Source: Vibrio neptunius (GTDB taxonomy: Bacteria; Pseudomonadota; Gammaproteobacteria; Enterobacterales; Vibrionaceae). Taken from it: DNA of 64,000 nucleotides. The notes under the pieces were generated by a model. That model was not told where the DNA came from. It saw only the letters and a list, made by a program, of their open reading frames with translations, and did not search any database. Of this stretch, positions 8,338 through 17,100 are shown in pieces. The stretch covers positions 186,001 to 250,000 of the forward strand of contig NZ_JXXU01000001.1 in the NCBI RefSeq assembly GCF_000967495.1, read 5' to 3'. A program made the translations under genes and the position numbers. The first letter of the stretch is position 1; each line of letters begins with the position of its first letter.

Positions 8338-8364
8338 TTGTGTCAATTTTTCAATTTGACACAA
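8338..8364. promoter_or_regulatory. Perfect inverted repeat upstream of DUF2127 gene
   Basis: TTGTGTCAA and TTGACACAA are perfect 9-base arms with a 9-base AT-rich spacer. It has the size and symmetry of an operator for a dimeric repressor (TetR or similar). It lies in the gap between the DUF2127 start and the NLP terminator. No cognate regulator is beside it. Confidence 0.45.
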
Positions 8365-8382
8365 CTAGCTTAATCACGCACA

Positions 8383-8413
8383 GAAAAAGAAAGGAGGCCT
8401 AATATGATAGGCC
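8383..8413 (-). terminator. Terminator after the NLP gene
   Basis: On the minus strand GGCCTA and TAGGCC form a 6-base stem with loop TCATAT, followed by TCCTTTCTTTTTC, starting 16 bases after the stop codon. Confidence 0.75.
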
Positions 8414-8429
8414 ATTCGATTTGGCTACT

Positions 8430-9221
8430 CTAATAAGGATTAGATGCTACGACACTCTGCTGGGTAAATGTTGGAAATCCAGCGGGTCGCCATTGATTAA
8501 TGTGAGTCAAAAATGAGCTGTCTTTCACTTTGATTGATGCTGAACCGTAGTCAAAACTATTAAGTTTATTGCGCATGGCTTCATTAGAAAGACCGTCGCC
8601 AGCAAGTTCGTACCAAGAAGTAATTGTTGGGGTAACAAAACGCCCATAATGATTTTCTGCAATCTCGTTGTCTTTAGCGAAACGAATACAGTGCGTCAGA
8701 ATACCATCTTTGTGGTAAACCACTTTAAGATGCTGGGCCTCCATTGGTAATTGCTCTCTTGGCCGAGTGTCCATATCTCCATGACAACTCACTGAGCCAT
8801 ATGCTACAGCGCCATCAATTGTCCAGACGATCACCGACTCCCAATCATGGCGATGGCCACCTAACCCAATCCCCGGAATTGCCTGATCTTTTTCATAATA
8901 GGTATCATAGGCATGAGCGCAATACTCCTGCCCATCATTTCCTTGCATGCACGCGTAACGGTGAAGAGTATTTGAGATATCGAGAAAACCGGCATCTCTG
9001 CAATTTCCATTGAGTGCACCAGATGGTTTCAGACCTGGGTTCATTTCTCCATAACGACTGATACCCGCTGCGGGATAGCAGCCATCTCCATCCCAATCAA
9101 AAATAGGGACCTGACTCGATATATCCATTAAACTAGGCAGTGCTTCATCTAATCGCGGTAACTCCGCTGCACTAAGAGAAGTAGCAGCAATGAATAAAGC
9201 GATTGTTATGGTTTTTTTCAT
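8430..9221 (-). CDS. Secreted NLP (Nep1-like, NPP1 domain) protein
   Basis: A 263-residue protein with a Sec signal peptide (MKKTITIALFIAATSLSAA) and an NPP1 domain through most of the mature part. It contains the exact NLP heptapeptide GHRHDWE near residue 125, which in plant-pathogen NLPs holds the divalent metal and is needed for cytolysis, and a cysteine pair in the N-terminal half. Known NLPs are secreted and bind sphingolipids of plant membranes; a few vibrios carry them. ATG 9221 has AGAGG upstream; the open frame continues to 9302 but the signal peptide fixes the start. It has its own terminator. Its target in a marine host is unknown. Confidence 0.88.
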   Translation of the reverse strand: MKKTITIALFIAATSLSAAELPRLDEALPSLMDISSQVPIFDWDGDGCYPAAGISRYGEMNPGLKPSGALNGNCRDAGFLDISNTLHRYACMQGNDGQEYCAHAYDTYYEKDQAIPGIGLGGHRHDWESVIVWTIDGAVAYGSVSCHGDMDTRPREQLPMEAQHLKVVYHKDGILTHCIRFAKDNEIAENHYGRFVTPTITSWYELAGDGLSNEAMRNKLNSFDYGSASIKVKDSSFLTHINQWRPAGFPTFTQQSVVASNPY

Positions 9222-9391
9222 ATAAGCCTCTGGAGCAACGTCGTGTAAAGTGGTGCTTTTGCAACCAGAACAAACATAGGCATGATAAGAGTTAATCGCC
9301 ACAACTCTCTCTCAATTCTTTAATTCTTCATATTTGTGCAACAACTTCTAGTTCATAAAGTGGATTGTTATCTGTCAGCAGCTCCATAAAC

Positions 9392-9421
9392 AAAAAGGCC
9401 GCAACACTTAATGTTACGGCC
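9392..9421 (-). terminator. Terminator of the receptor-acetyltransferase-hydroxylase operon
   Basis: On the minus strand GGCCGTAACA and TGTTGCGGCC form a 10-base stem (one G-U pair) with a 5-base loop, followed by TTTTTG. It lies 20 bases after the hydroxylase stop. Confidence 0.85.
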
Positions 9422-9441
9422 TCTATCGTCAGTATGACGCT

Positions 9442-10734
9442 TTACGCCTCTTCAACGACTTTCTCTGCTTCGATGTTCGCATATAGTGAGTCAACTATCT
9501 CTTTAGAACGAACGGCAAGTACTGAAAGCAAAGTATCGCTCAGACCATGCGATGACTCGCAACAACCTTGAAGGAAAACATTCACTTTACATGATTCCTG
9601 CATAGGTAGACGATAATGGCGCTCAACCTGTTTGTCCGACATTAGTGGTTCTAGTTTGTTCAACATTTGATTGAACTGGTCATAACGATAGCCAGTGGCA
9701 AGGACAACCGCATCGTAATCGTGCCAATTTTGCTCGCTATGAATGCGATCATTAAAACGGAGTGCAATCTTACCTTCTTTCTGCCCGATTTCTTGAATAT
9801 CATGACAGCGTAGATGTTGGTGCTTGCCCTTGCCAGTTACGCGCTGAAGATATAGACGCTCATAAATCGCGCTAAGCTCTTCTGTATCGACCACTGAATA
9901 GTTTGTGCCATTGAAACGAGAAAGGATGGTTTTACGCTCTTCATCAGTGCTCTTGTATACGTGATCGGTAAACTCAGGGTCAAAAATCTCGTTTACGAAT
10001 GCACTGTCATCAGCTGGATGTAAGGCAAAGTTACGGTTGACTAAGTGTACTTCACCGTCTTCATAACGGTTTGTCAAATCAACGAAAATCTCGGCAGCAC
10101 TTTGACCAGCACCCACAACCGCAATCTTAGGTGTCTCTGTACCAGCATTAAACTGTTCACGCCACACCTTATATTTCGAGGAATGGATCACCTTCTCGTC
10201 ATTCAAGCCATTAAACAGCTCCGGAAGTTTCGGCATCCCGCCCATACCAATCAGAAGGTTTTTCGCCACACGTACGGTTTGTTTACCGTTAATATCCGTT
10301 GAGACAACGCGAACTTTGGTAATTTCGCCATCGACTTCAATCGGCTCGATATCGACAACGCGTTGACCGTAGGTCACGACTGAATCAAACTGATTTGCAA
10401 CCCAAGTCAGATAGTCATTAAATTCCACACGTGAAGGATGAAGAGAACCCAAGTTGATAAATGAACTCAAGCGGTCGTGTGAATGTAGGTAGTTTACAAA
10501 GGTATATGGGCTGGTTGGATTGCGCAAAGTTACCAAATCTTTCAAACAAGAAATCTGCATTCGAGTGCCATCTAGCAACATGCCACCATGCCATTCGAAA
10601 TGAGATTTTTGCTCTAAGAAGCAGTAGCTTAACTCTTGGTTCTGCGCCGTTTCTTCCAACGCAATCGCAATTGACAGGTTAGCAGGGCCAAAGCCCACGC
10701 CAAGCACATCATATTCCTTAATCTGGTCTGTCAT
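9442..10734 (-). CDS. L-ornithine N5-hydroxylase (PvdA-like), siderophore biosynthesis
   Basis: A 430-residue flavin N-hydroxylating monooxygenase. It has the FAD loop GVGFGPANL near residue 12, an NADPH loop VVGAGQSAAE in the middle and ATGYRYDQ in the C-terminal third. The stretch MQISCLKDLVTLRNPTSPY matches PvdA-type ornithine hydroxylases rather than IucD-type lysine hydroxylases. It would convert ornithine to N5-hydroxyornithine for the NRPSs upstream on the same strand. ATG 10734 has GAGG eight bases before it; the extra 28 residues of the longer frame are cysteine-rich and unlike the family. It is the last gene of the operon, 74 bases after the acetyltransferase. Confidence 0.9.
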   Translation of the reverse strand: MTDQIKEYDVLGVGFGPANLSIAIALEETAQNQELSYCFLEQKSHFEWHGGMLLDGTRMQISCLKDLVTLRNPTSPYTFVNYLHSHDRLSSFINLGSLHPSRVEFNDYLTWVANQFDSVVTYGQRVVDIEPIEVDGEITKVRVVSTDINGKQTVRVAKNLLIGMGGMPKLPELFNGLNDEKVIHSSKYKVWREQFNAGTETPKIAVVGAGQSAAEIFVDLTNRYEDGEVHLVNRNFALHPADDSAFVNEIFDPEFTDHVYKSTDEERKTILSRFNGTNYSVVDTEELSAIYERLYLQRVTGKGKHQHLRCHDIQEIGQKEGKIALRFNDRIHSEQNWHDYDAVVLATGYRYDQFNQMLNKLEPLMSDKQVERHYRLPMQESCKVNVFLQGCCESSHGLSDTLLSVLAVRSKEIVDSLYANIEAEKVVEEA

Positions 10735-10808
10735 TTTTGTAACCTCATGTTTTTCCGTTGAGCTCTCTGGCTCTCTATCCCCAAGACACCCTAAACAGGA
10801 CTGCGATA

Positions 10809-11777
10809 CTAAAAGCAATCGCTAAAAAAGGTATCTCTCAACTGACACATTAGAGCCGCCCTCTTATGAGGGAAGTCGAATTCTTTTAGTTTGGCGAAGC
10901 CAAATTTCTGCAGGTAACCAATCATTTTAGCGTTATCTGCTCTAGGCTCGCTGACGATTTTCTCTGTCCGAGGATCGGACAGGTAAAGGAAGTGGCATAC
11001 TGAAGGAAGCCAAGCCGCTACCTTATGACTGCCGCGGTGATGCTCTTCACCAACCAGCATGTGAATACCACGATCGTAATCGCCTGCTGAATAATACGGC
11101 GCGATGCGATCTTCTTTTGTCCAATAGGCTTCGATGTAAGCAAAGGGTTCGTTATTTAGGCACACGATCAATAGCTGATTCTTATCATTGACCAACTGCT
11201 CTTCTAAATAAGCTTTATGCTCATCTAAAGTACCTGTTTGCTCCCAAAACGCAGCCACTCGTTCACTGTTTTGCCATCTGGAAAACAGCTCAGCATGCTG
11301 CTCTACCTCAAGACCAACAAGAGACAGCGTCTGCTCTAGCTCAGGAATGTAACGGCTGTACAACTCGCCTTTTTGCGGTCTTGGACGTAGAGGATGATAG
11401 CCATTAGAGGCAAGTATCTGCTTATGTGGAATCACGCGACGCTGCTGTTTTAGCCAAAGCTCTGGCAACTGCAGTAACGCTTCTCGCCAAACCAAGCGAA
11501 TACCTTCTCGGGTGACATGAGTGATGTCGTTTAATGATGAGAAAGTAAACTCGCCAAGGTCAATACAACGTATATCCGTTCGGTGTTCAAGCATAAGGAC
11601 ACAAGCTTGAACCTCTTCCTTATCGTTGATGGCACTGCTGGTCACACGCCAATAACCATCACTTTCCTTGCTCAGTGTTAACTGACCACTTGGCATCTCA
11701 ACGCAACATGTATCCCCTTGTTGCTGAACACTCTGCCCAAAGGGCAGAGTGTTGAGGGTATCGCTATTACCAGTCAT
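10809..11777 (-). CDS. Hydroxyornithine acetyltransferase (IucB/GNAT family)
   Basis: A 322-residue protein with a poorly conserved N-terminal half and a C-terminal siderophore acyltransferase GNAT domain (about residues 140-320). It shows GIHMLVGEEHHRG, SDPRTEKIVSEPRADN and FGFAKLKEFDFPHKRA, all close to IucB and related siderophore acetyltransferases. With the neighbouring hydroxylase it should make N5-acetyl-N5-hydroxyornithine from acetyl-CoA. Its ATG lies inside the end of the receptor gene (11-base overlap, ATGACTGGTAA), so translation is coupled to receptor expression and thus to iron. Acyl donor (acetyl rather than formyl or longer) is inferred from family and product. Confidence 0.85.
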   Translation of the reverse strand: MTGNSDTLNTLPFGQSVQQQGDTCCVEMPSGQLTLSKESDGYWRVTSSAINDKEEVQACVLMLEHRTDIRCIDLGEFTFSSLNDITHVTREGIRLVWREALLQLPELWLKQQRRVIPHKQILASNGYHPLRPRPQKGELYSRYIPELEQTLSLVGLEVEQHAELFSRWQNSERVAAFWEQTGTLDEHKAYLEEQLVNDKNQLLIVCLNNEPFAYIEAYWTKEDRIAPYYSAGDYDRGIHMLVGEEHHRGSHKVAAWLPSVCHFLYLSDPRTEKIVSEPRADNAKMIGYLQKFGFAKLKEFDFPHKRAALMCQLRDTFFSDCF

Positions 11778-13998
11778 AGCTCAGGCTCGCGATAATATTG
11801 CGGCGGTCACCGTAGTAACACCAAGTATTGCTCGTACAGGTTGCTATGTACTCTTTGTCAAAAATGTTTTTTGCTGCAACCTGAAACTTATAGTCATCAA
11901 TTCGGTAGCTAACCGTTGCATCGTAAAGTGTATAAGAAGGGACTGTGTTTACGTTATCATTGTCAGCATATGTGTCATCTATATAACGCAAACCACCACC
12001 GATACTAAGGCCTTCAAGGGTACCACCAAAGAACTGGTATTTAGCCCAAGCCGAAGCTGTAGTATCAGCCACTTGCTGGGGTTGATTTCCTATTATGGCC
12101 GAGTTTGTATCATCTTTGATTTCAGAATCAACGTAAGATAAATTACCAATCAAAGTAAGAGCTTGAGTCACATTCGCTACTGCACCAAGTTCCATACCTC
12201 GATTACGTATTTCACCGATTTGCTTGATTTCTGAATTAACCGATTGGACAACATCCTTTTTAGTGGCTTCGTAGACAGAAAAGTTAAAGTAACCATCAAA
12301 GCTTCTCGGTTGATACTTCACACCTGCTTCGATTGCTTCGCCCCGTTCTGGTTTAGCCGCTTGATTGTCCACTGTCTTAATAACTGGCTCAAAAGATTGA
12401 GCGTAAGTCACATATGGAGTGAAGCCATTGTTCATAACGTAGGCAACGGCCGCACTAGAGGTCCATTCTTCGTAATCAGCTTTGTAAGTTTTTCCTGTGG
12501 ACTGGTTGCTATCTTCGTTTGACGTGTCGTCATATCGTAGACCTGCTTGGAACACCCAGTTGTGATACTTAATCTGATCTTGTACGTAGAAACCAAGCTG
12601 GCTGTTCTTAGTACTTGTTGTTTCCATATCGTCTTCGGTGACTTGGGTGACACCGTTAAGCAATACAACATTATTTGTATAACTAGGGTTGAAGATATTG
12701 AACGTTGGGTCAGGTATGCTCCCTACGCCAGGTAAAGTTTTAGATTCATTACCATTAGCTATAGTTGGATTGTTTGCAAACGTTTTGCTGTCTATATCTA
12801 TACTCTGATAATCAATTCCTGTTAGTAAAGTATGGCTAAAATCACCAGTTTTAAACTCATAAACTAACCTATTATCAATATTGAAAGCATCAGACTGCCC
12901 TTTTTCAATAGATGCACCTCGTGAAATAGTTTGGCGTGATCCCGTGGGGTCCAATAGAGCACCGATATTAAGGCCTTGGAAAGTAGCATCCGCTGAATAG
13001 CCAGCAAAAAACATCTGACGTAAATCAATATCCATTCGACTATAGCGAGCAGATTGACCAAAACTCAAAGCGCTATTGAACTGGTGCTCGAACTCATAAC
13101 CCAAGGATAACTGTTCACGTTCAAACTTTTCCCAGTCTGGGTTGCCAAGGGCCACATCATCAGCAATATTACCGTTAGGATTGCTTGTCAATGTTCCTTC
13201 CATTGGCAAAAACTGCAGATATGGATCAGAATCATCTTTTTGATAACTAGTTAAAAAAGTAATGCTACTGCTGTCGTTAATGTTCCAAGCTAAAGATGGA
13301 GCTATTAAAATACGCTCGGCATCGACGTTGTCCACTTTAGTTCCATTCTTGCGACCCATAGCGACTAGACGAAAAGCAAGATCTTCATTTAGTTCACGGT
13401 TAACGTCTAAGCTAATCTGAGTTCTGTCATATGAGCCATACTCAACGGCCACTTGACCTGAACCGCCATCAAATTGAGGACGCTTGCTTACCGTATTGAT
13501 CAACCCACCCGGTGGGTTTTGTCCGTACAAAACAGAGGCAGGGCCACGCAGAATTTCAACTCGCTCCAGAGCAAACGGGTCAATTTGCCAACTGTAGAAA
13601 CCTGCTGAATATAGACGTGTTCCATCTTGGTAAAGACCATTATTCGCTTGCTGAAATCCTCGAACAACAAACCAATCTTGCTTGTTATCCTCACCATAGA
13701 AGTTAGCTTGGATACCCGGGGTGTATTGAAGAGCGTCTGAGATGCTGATTGACGCGCGATCATCCATTTGTTCGCGAGTAACGACCGAAACCGCTCGTGG
13801 CGTTTCATGGATAGCTAAATCTGTTTTGGTGGCTGTACGACTTTTTTGTCCAAGATAACTGAAATCTGGGCCTACGGCACTATCGTGCTCCTGACCAACT
13901 ACCACTACTGTTTCATCTTCCGCTGCGTTAACTACGCCAGCAGACAGAGCGAACGCTACTGCCAAACAAGCTGGGCTCAGCATAAACTGCCGATTCAT
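11767..13998 (-). CDS. TonB-dependent ferric siderophore receptor (FhuE/FpvA-like)
   Basis: A 743-residue outer membrane receptor. It has a signal peptide ending near VVNAA, a plug domain (about residues 55-160: ETPRAVSVVTREQMDD, SDALQYTPGI, VRGFQ, RGPASVLYGQNPPGGLINTVSKRP) and a 22-strand barrel ending in the aromatic residue W (SLSYDW). There is no extra N-terminal signalling domain, so it should not control a FecI-type sigma factor itself. It heads the operon with the acetyltransferase and hydroxylase and lies behind a strong Fur box. It is the best candidate for uptake of the ferric form of the siderophore made here. Confidence 0.9.
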   Translation of the reverse strand: MNRQFMLSPACLAVAFALSAGVVNAAEDETVVVVGQEHDSAVGPDFSYLGQKSRTATKTDLAIHETPRAVSVVTREQMDDRASISISDALQYTPGIQANFYGEDNKQDWFVVRGFQQANNGLYQDGTRLYSAGFYSWQIDPFALERVEILRGPASVLYGQNPPGGLINTVSKRPQFDGGSGQVAVEYGSYDRTQISLDVNRELNEDLAFRLVAMGRKNGTKVDNVDAERILIAPSLAWNINDSSSITFLTSYQKDDSDPYLQFLPMEGTLTSNPNGNIADDVALGNPDWEKFEREQLSLGYEFEHQFNSALSFGQSARYSRMDIDLRQMFFAGYSADATFQGLNIGALLDPTGSRQTISRGASIEKGQSDAFNIDNRLVYEFKTGDFSHTLLTGIDYQSIDIDSKTFANNPTIANGNESKTLPGVGSIPDPTFNIFNPSYTNNVVLLNGVTQVTEDDMETTSTKNSQLGFYVQDQIKYHNWVFQAGLRYDDTSNEDSNQSTGKTYKADYEEWTSSAAVAYVMNNGFTPYVTYAQSFEPVIKTVDNQAAKPERGEAIEAGVKYQPRSFDGYFNFSVYEATKKDVVQSVNSEIKQIGEIRNRGMELGAVANVTQALTLIGNLSYVDSEIKDDTNSAIIGNQPQQVADTTASAWAKYQFFGGTLEGLSIGGGLRYIDDTYADNDNVNTVPSYTLYDATVSYRIDDYKFQVAAKNIFDKEYIATCTSNTWCYYGDRRNIIASLSYDW

Positions 13999-14046
13999 GT
14001 CTTTCTCCTTAACTTTCGGTTTTACCGAATATTATATTAATAATTA

Positions 14047-14061
14047 TGATAACCATTATCA
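14047..14061 (-). promoter_or_regulatory. Fur box before the TonB receptor operon
   Basis: TGATAAC-C-ATTATCA matches the 7-1-7 Fur motif (TGATAAT-N-ATTATCA) at 13 of 14 positions. It is 49 bases before the receptor ATG, overlapping AT-rich promoter sequence. Confidence 0.85.
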
Positions 14062-14135
14062 TTAGCATTACGAATGCGAGTGGATTTTAACGACTTTTAC
14101 AGAAAAATGGAATCTATAAATTAGTCGTTATGGTT

Positions 14136-17100
14136 CTATAATGTATTGATTATTAATAAGTGGCGTAATTTCTCGATCAGTACACTGTCTTGCACTATTC
14201 CTAAATGATCCGTATCCAACACTTCGTTGCTTAACTGAGCGTTAACTTTGGAAAATTCCGAACTCAGCAGCTTGTGTCGACCTAGAGGCTGTCCAGCCCA
14301 ATATGCAGTTAGCTGGGTATTAATTTTAGGTAACTGATACTCGTGACATAGCGATCTCATGTGCTGCTCTACCGCCCAGCTATACAGCATTTGCTGTGCA
14401 CTTTCAGACAGATAGTGATCAAAGTTTTGTGACGCTAACCAAGATGAAAATACGCTTGGCCAATTGTCAGGTGTTGATTGGTCAAATCCTGCAAGACAGG
14501 TTTGCTTTTGCCCTTCCGATAACTTACCCAAGAGCAATTCTAAGTGCTCGATCAGCTTGGCTTTTGCTGCCGGTGATTCCCATTGGTCTTCTGCGATTTC
14601 AGTACCTGGAACATAGCAGTCCAACAGCCCGAGGAAAGCAACACTTTCACCAGCAGCTTCGAGACGAGCTGCGATTTCTTGACAGAGCGCGCCGCCAAGC
14701 GACCAACCAATCAATGTGTAAGGCCCTGATGGCTGTATTTGACGAATAGTCGCGCAATAAGTATCAGCCATTGCGCTAAACGAAATGTCAAAGCGATTTG
14801 GATAAACGAAGCTCTGAGACTGAACACCATAAACGGTGCGTTTGCCCGCCAATGCTTGAGCTAATTTTTGATAACCAACTGTTCGGCCCGTCACCGGATG
14901 AATACAGAATACAGGTAAAATCCCGTCAACATCGGTATTAAGCTTCTCGATCAATTTGAGGTCAGCTTTGGCTGCTATCGCTTCGCCTTTTTGGGATTTT
15001 GGTGCCGAGTGTACCAATTCAAGCTTTTCTTTCCATTTAGTCGCTTTAGTCTCGATATCTGATTGCGAATAATGACTAGTTGCATATTCAAAATCAGCGC
15101 TCAATACACCATCCACAACTTGGGCATTGATGACCAAAGGCGTCAACATAGTATTATCATCTGCTTGATCACGCGAGTTTGACGACACTGGTTGACACCA
15201 ATGAGCAAAACTATTGCCTTGATACTGGCCTAGGTAATTGAAGGTTATCTGCGCAGTTTGTTCTTGAGGCTCATCCTCTAAGTAGCGCAGCCCATAGCCA
15301 ATGCCTGAGTCTTGGTTCAATAGCGCCATACGCTCGGCGATATCGTCTCGAGAATCTGAGGTATTCAAAGTCATAGGATATAGGCTCGTCATCCAGCCCA
15401 CCATGCGGCTGAGATCTAACCCTTCATAGACAGACTCGTCACGACCATGACTTTCTAGATATACGCTTTGACCATCTTCTTTGCTTCCCATAATTGCTGT
15501 CAAAGCAGAGACAAGTTCAACTGTGATATTTTCACAGCTCAGTAAAGCTGACGTCACCTCTCGGCTTAGCTCAACCTTTTGTGAGCGCTTGTTGCCATAG
15601 ATTGCTTTAGCCTGTGTATCTTCCGCATGCAAAGCTTGTTGATCCCAAACTGCTTTTCTAGCTTTGCCTTGTTCTGTTAATGACCATTTGTTGAGGCTAT
15701 CCACTGCCATATCCAAAGAGGTGTAAACAGGCGGTAGGTCAACTGTTTTCGTTGAATTTTCGTCACTAGAAAGCGTTTGCTGATAAGCACGCCATAAGTC
15801 ATCCATCAGGACTCGCCACGAAACGCCATCTACAGCCAGATGATGAATTACAATCATCAAGCGAGATTTCTGCCTGTCAATTCGAGCATAGCCTGCCTGA
15901 ATCAGTCGGCCTTCTCCAATATCAAGGCTTGTTTGCAACTCGTGAGCAAACACTTCGAATGCTTCTAAGCTGTCTAGCTGAGTTTTCCATAGAAGATCAT
16001 GGGAAACATGCTCTACGTATTGCTGCTGCCATTTACCTTCAGTTTGAGAAAACGACAATCTTAACGCGGGGTGGTGCTCCACTAACCCTTTAAGCGCAGT
16101 AACCAGTGCCTGAATATCCATATCCTGCTTCAACTCAACACACACATGCTGGTTCCAGTGATTTGGCTGAGCAAAGTTTTGCGCCATGAAATGAGCCTGA
16201 ATTGGCATCAGACCAAATGGTTGTTTTGGTAACTCTCTTTGCTCTTGCTCAACTGCTGCTTCAAGTACTTGTGCTAACTCGCTCAGTACTGGCGCTTGGA
16301 ATACTTGCTTTGGAGATACGTTGAGACCTGCCAGTTTTAATTTGCTCACTAGCTGAAGGCTTAATATAGAATCCCCACCTAACGCAAAGAAGCTATCTTC
16401 TCGGCTGACAGAATTAATACCCAGTAGCTCTTGCCAAATCTCCGCAAGGAGAGTTTCTTTCTCACCCTCCGGTGGCAAACCTTGCAACAGCTCAGATTTG
16501 AATTCTGGTTCCGGCAGCGCTTTTCTATCGACCTTACCTGCTGGAGTTAACGGCAATTCTTCTAGCACCACGAGGTGCGCTGGCACCATATACTCAGGCA
16601 GATGTTCGGCAAGCTCAGATAATATCGAAACGCTATCAGCCTTATTTGCATCAGCGCCATGCAGATACCCCACAAGGTGGGTCATAGAACCATGACGATG
16701 CGCCGCAACCACACATGTCTCAACGCCGGATATTTGCTGAAGCCTTGATTCTATCTCACCCAGTTCAATTCTGAATCCACGGATTTTTATCTGTTGGTCA
16801 ACACGGCCAAAATATTCCATGACACCGTCTTCCCGCCAACGAACTAGGTCACCAGTGCGATACATACGCTCACCATTATTGGTAAATGGATCCGGCATAA
16901 ATCGTTCTGAGGTCATATCTGGCTTATCCAGATACCCGCGTGCCAGGCCGACTTCTTCACCAATATACAACTCCCCTACTGCACCTTCGGCAACTTGGTT
17001 AAGCAAACCATCTAACACATAAAGCCTACGAGCCCCAACAGGTTGACCGATAGGTGCATAGGCACTGGTCAGCTTATCCTGTGGGTAAGCACGCCAGATC

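Noticed and set aside
9442..10734. Lysine N6-hydroxylase (aerobactin type)
   Set aside because: The conserved stretches match PvdA-type ornithine hydroxylases, there is no IucA/IucC-type synthetase, and the NRPS cluster fits ornithine.
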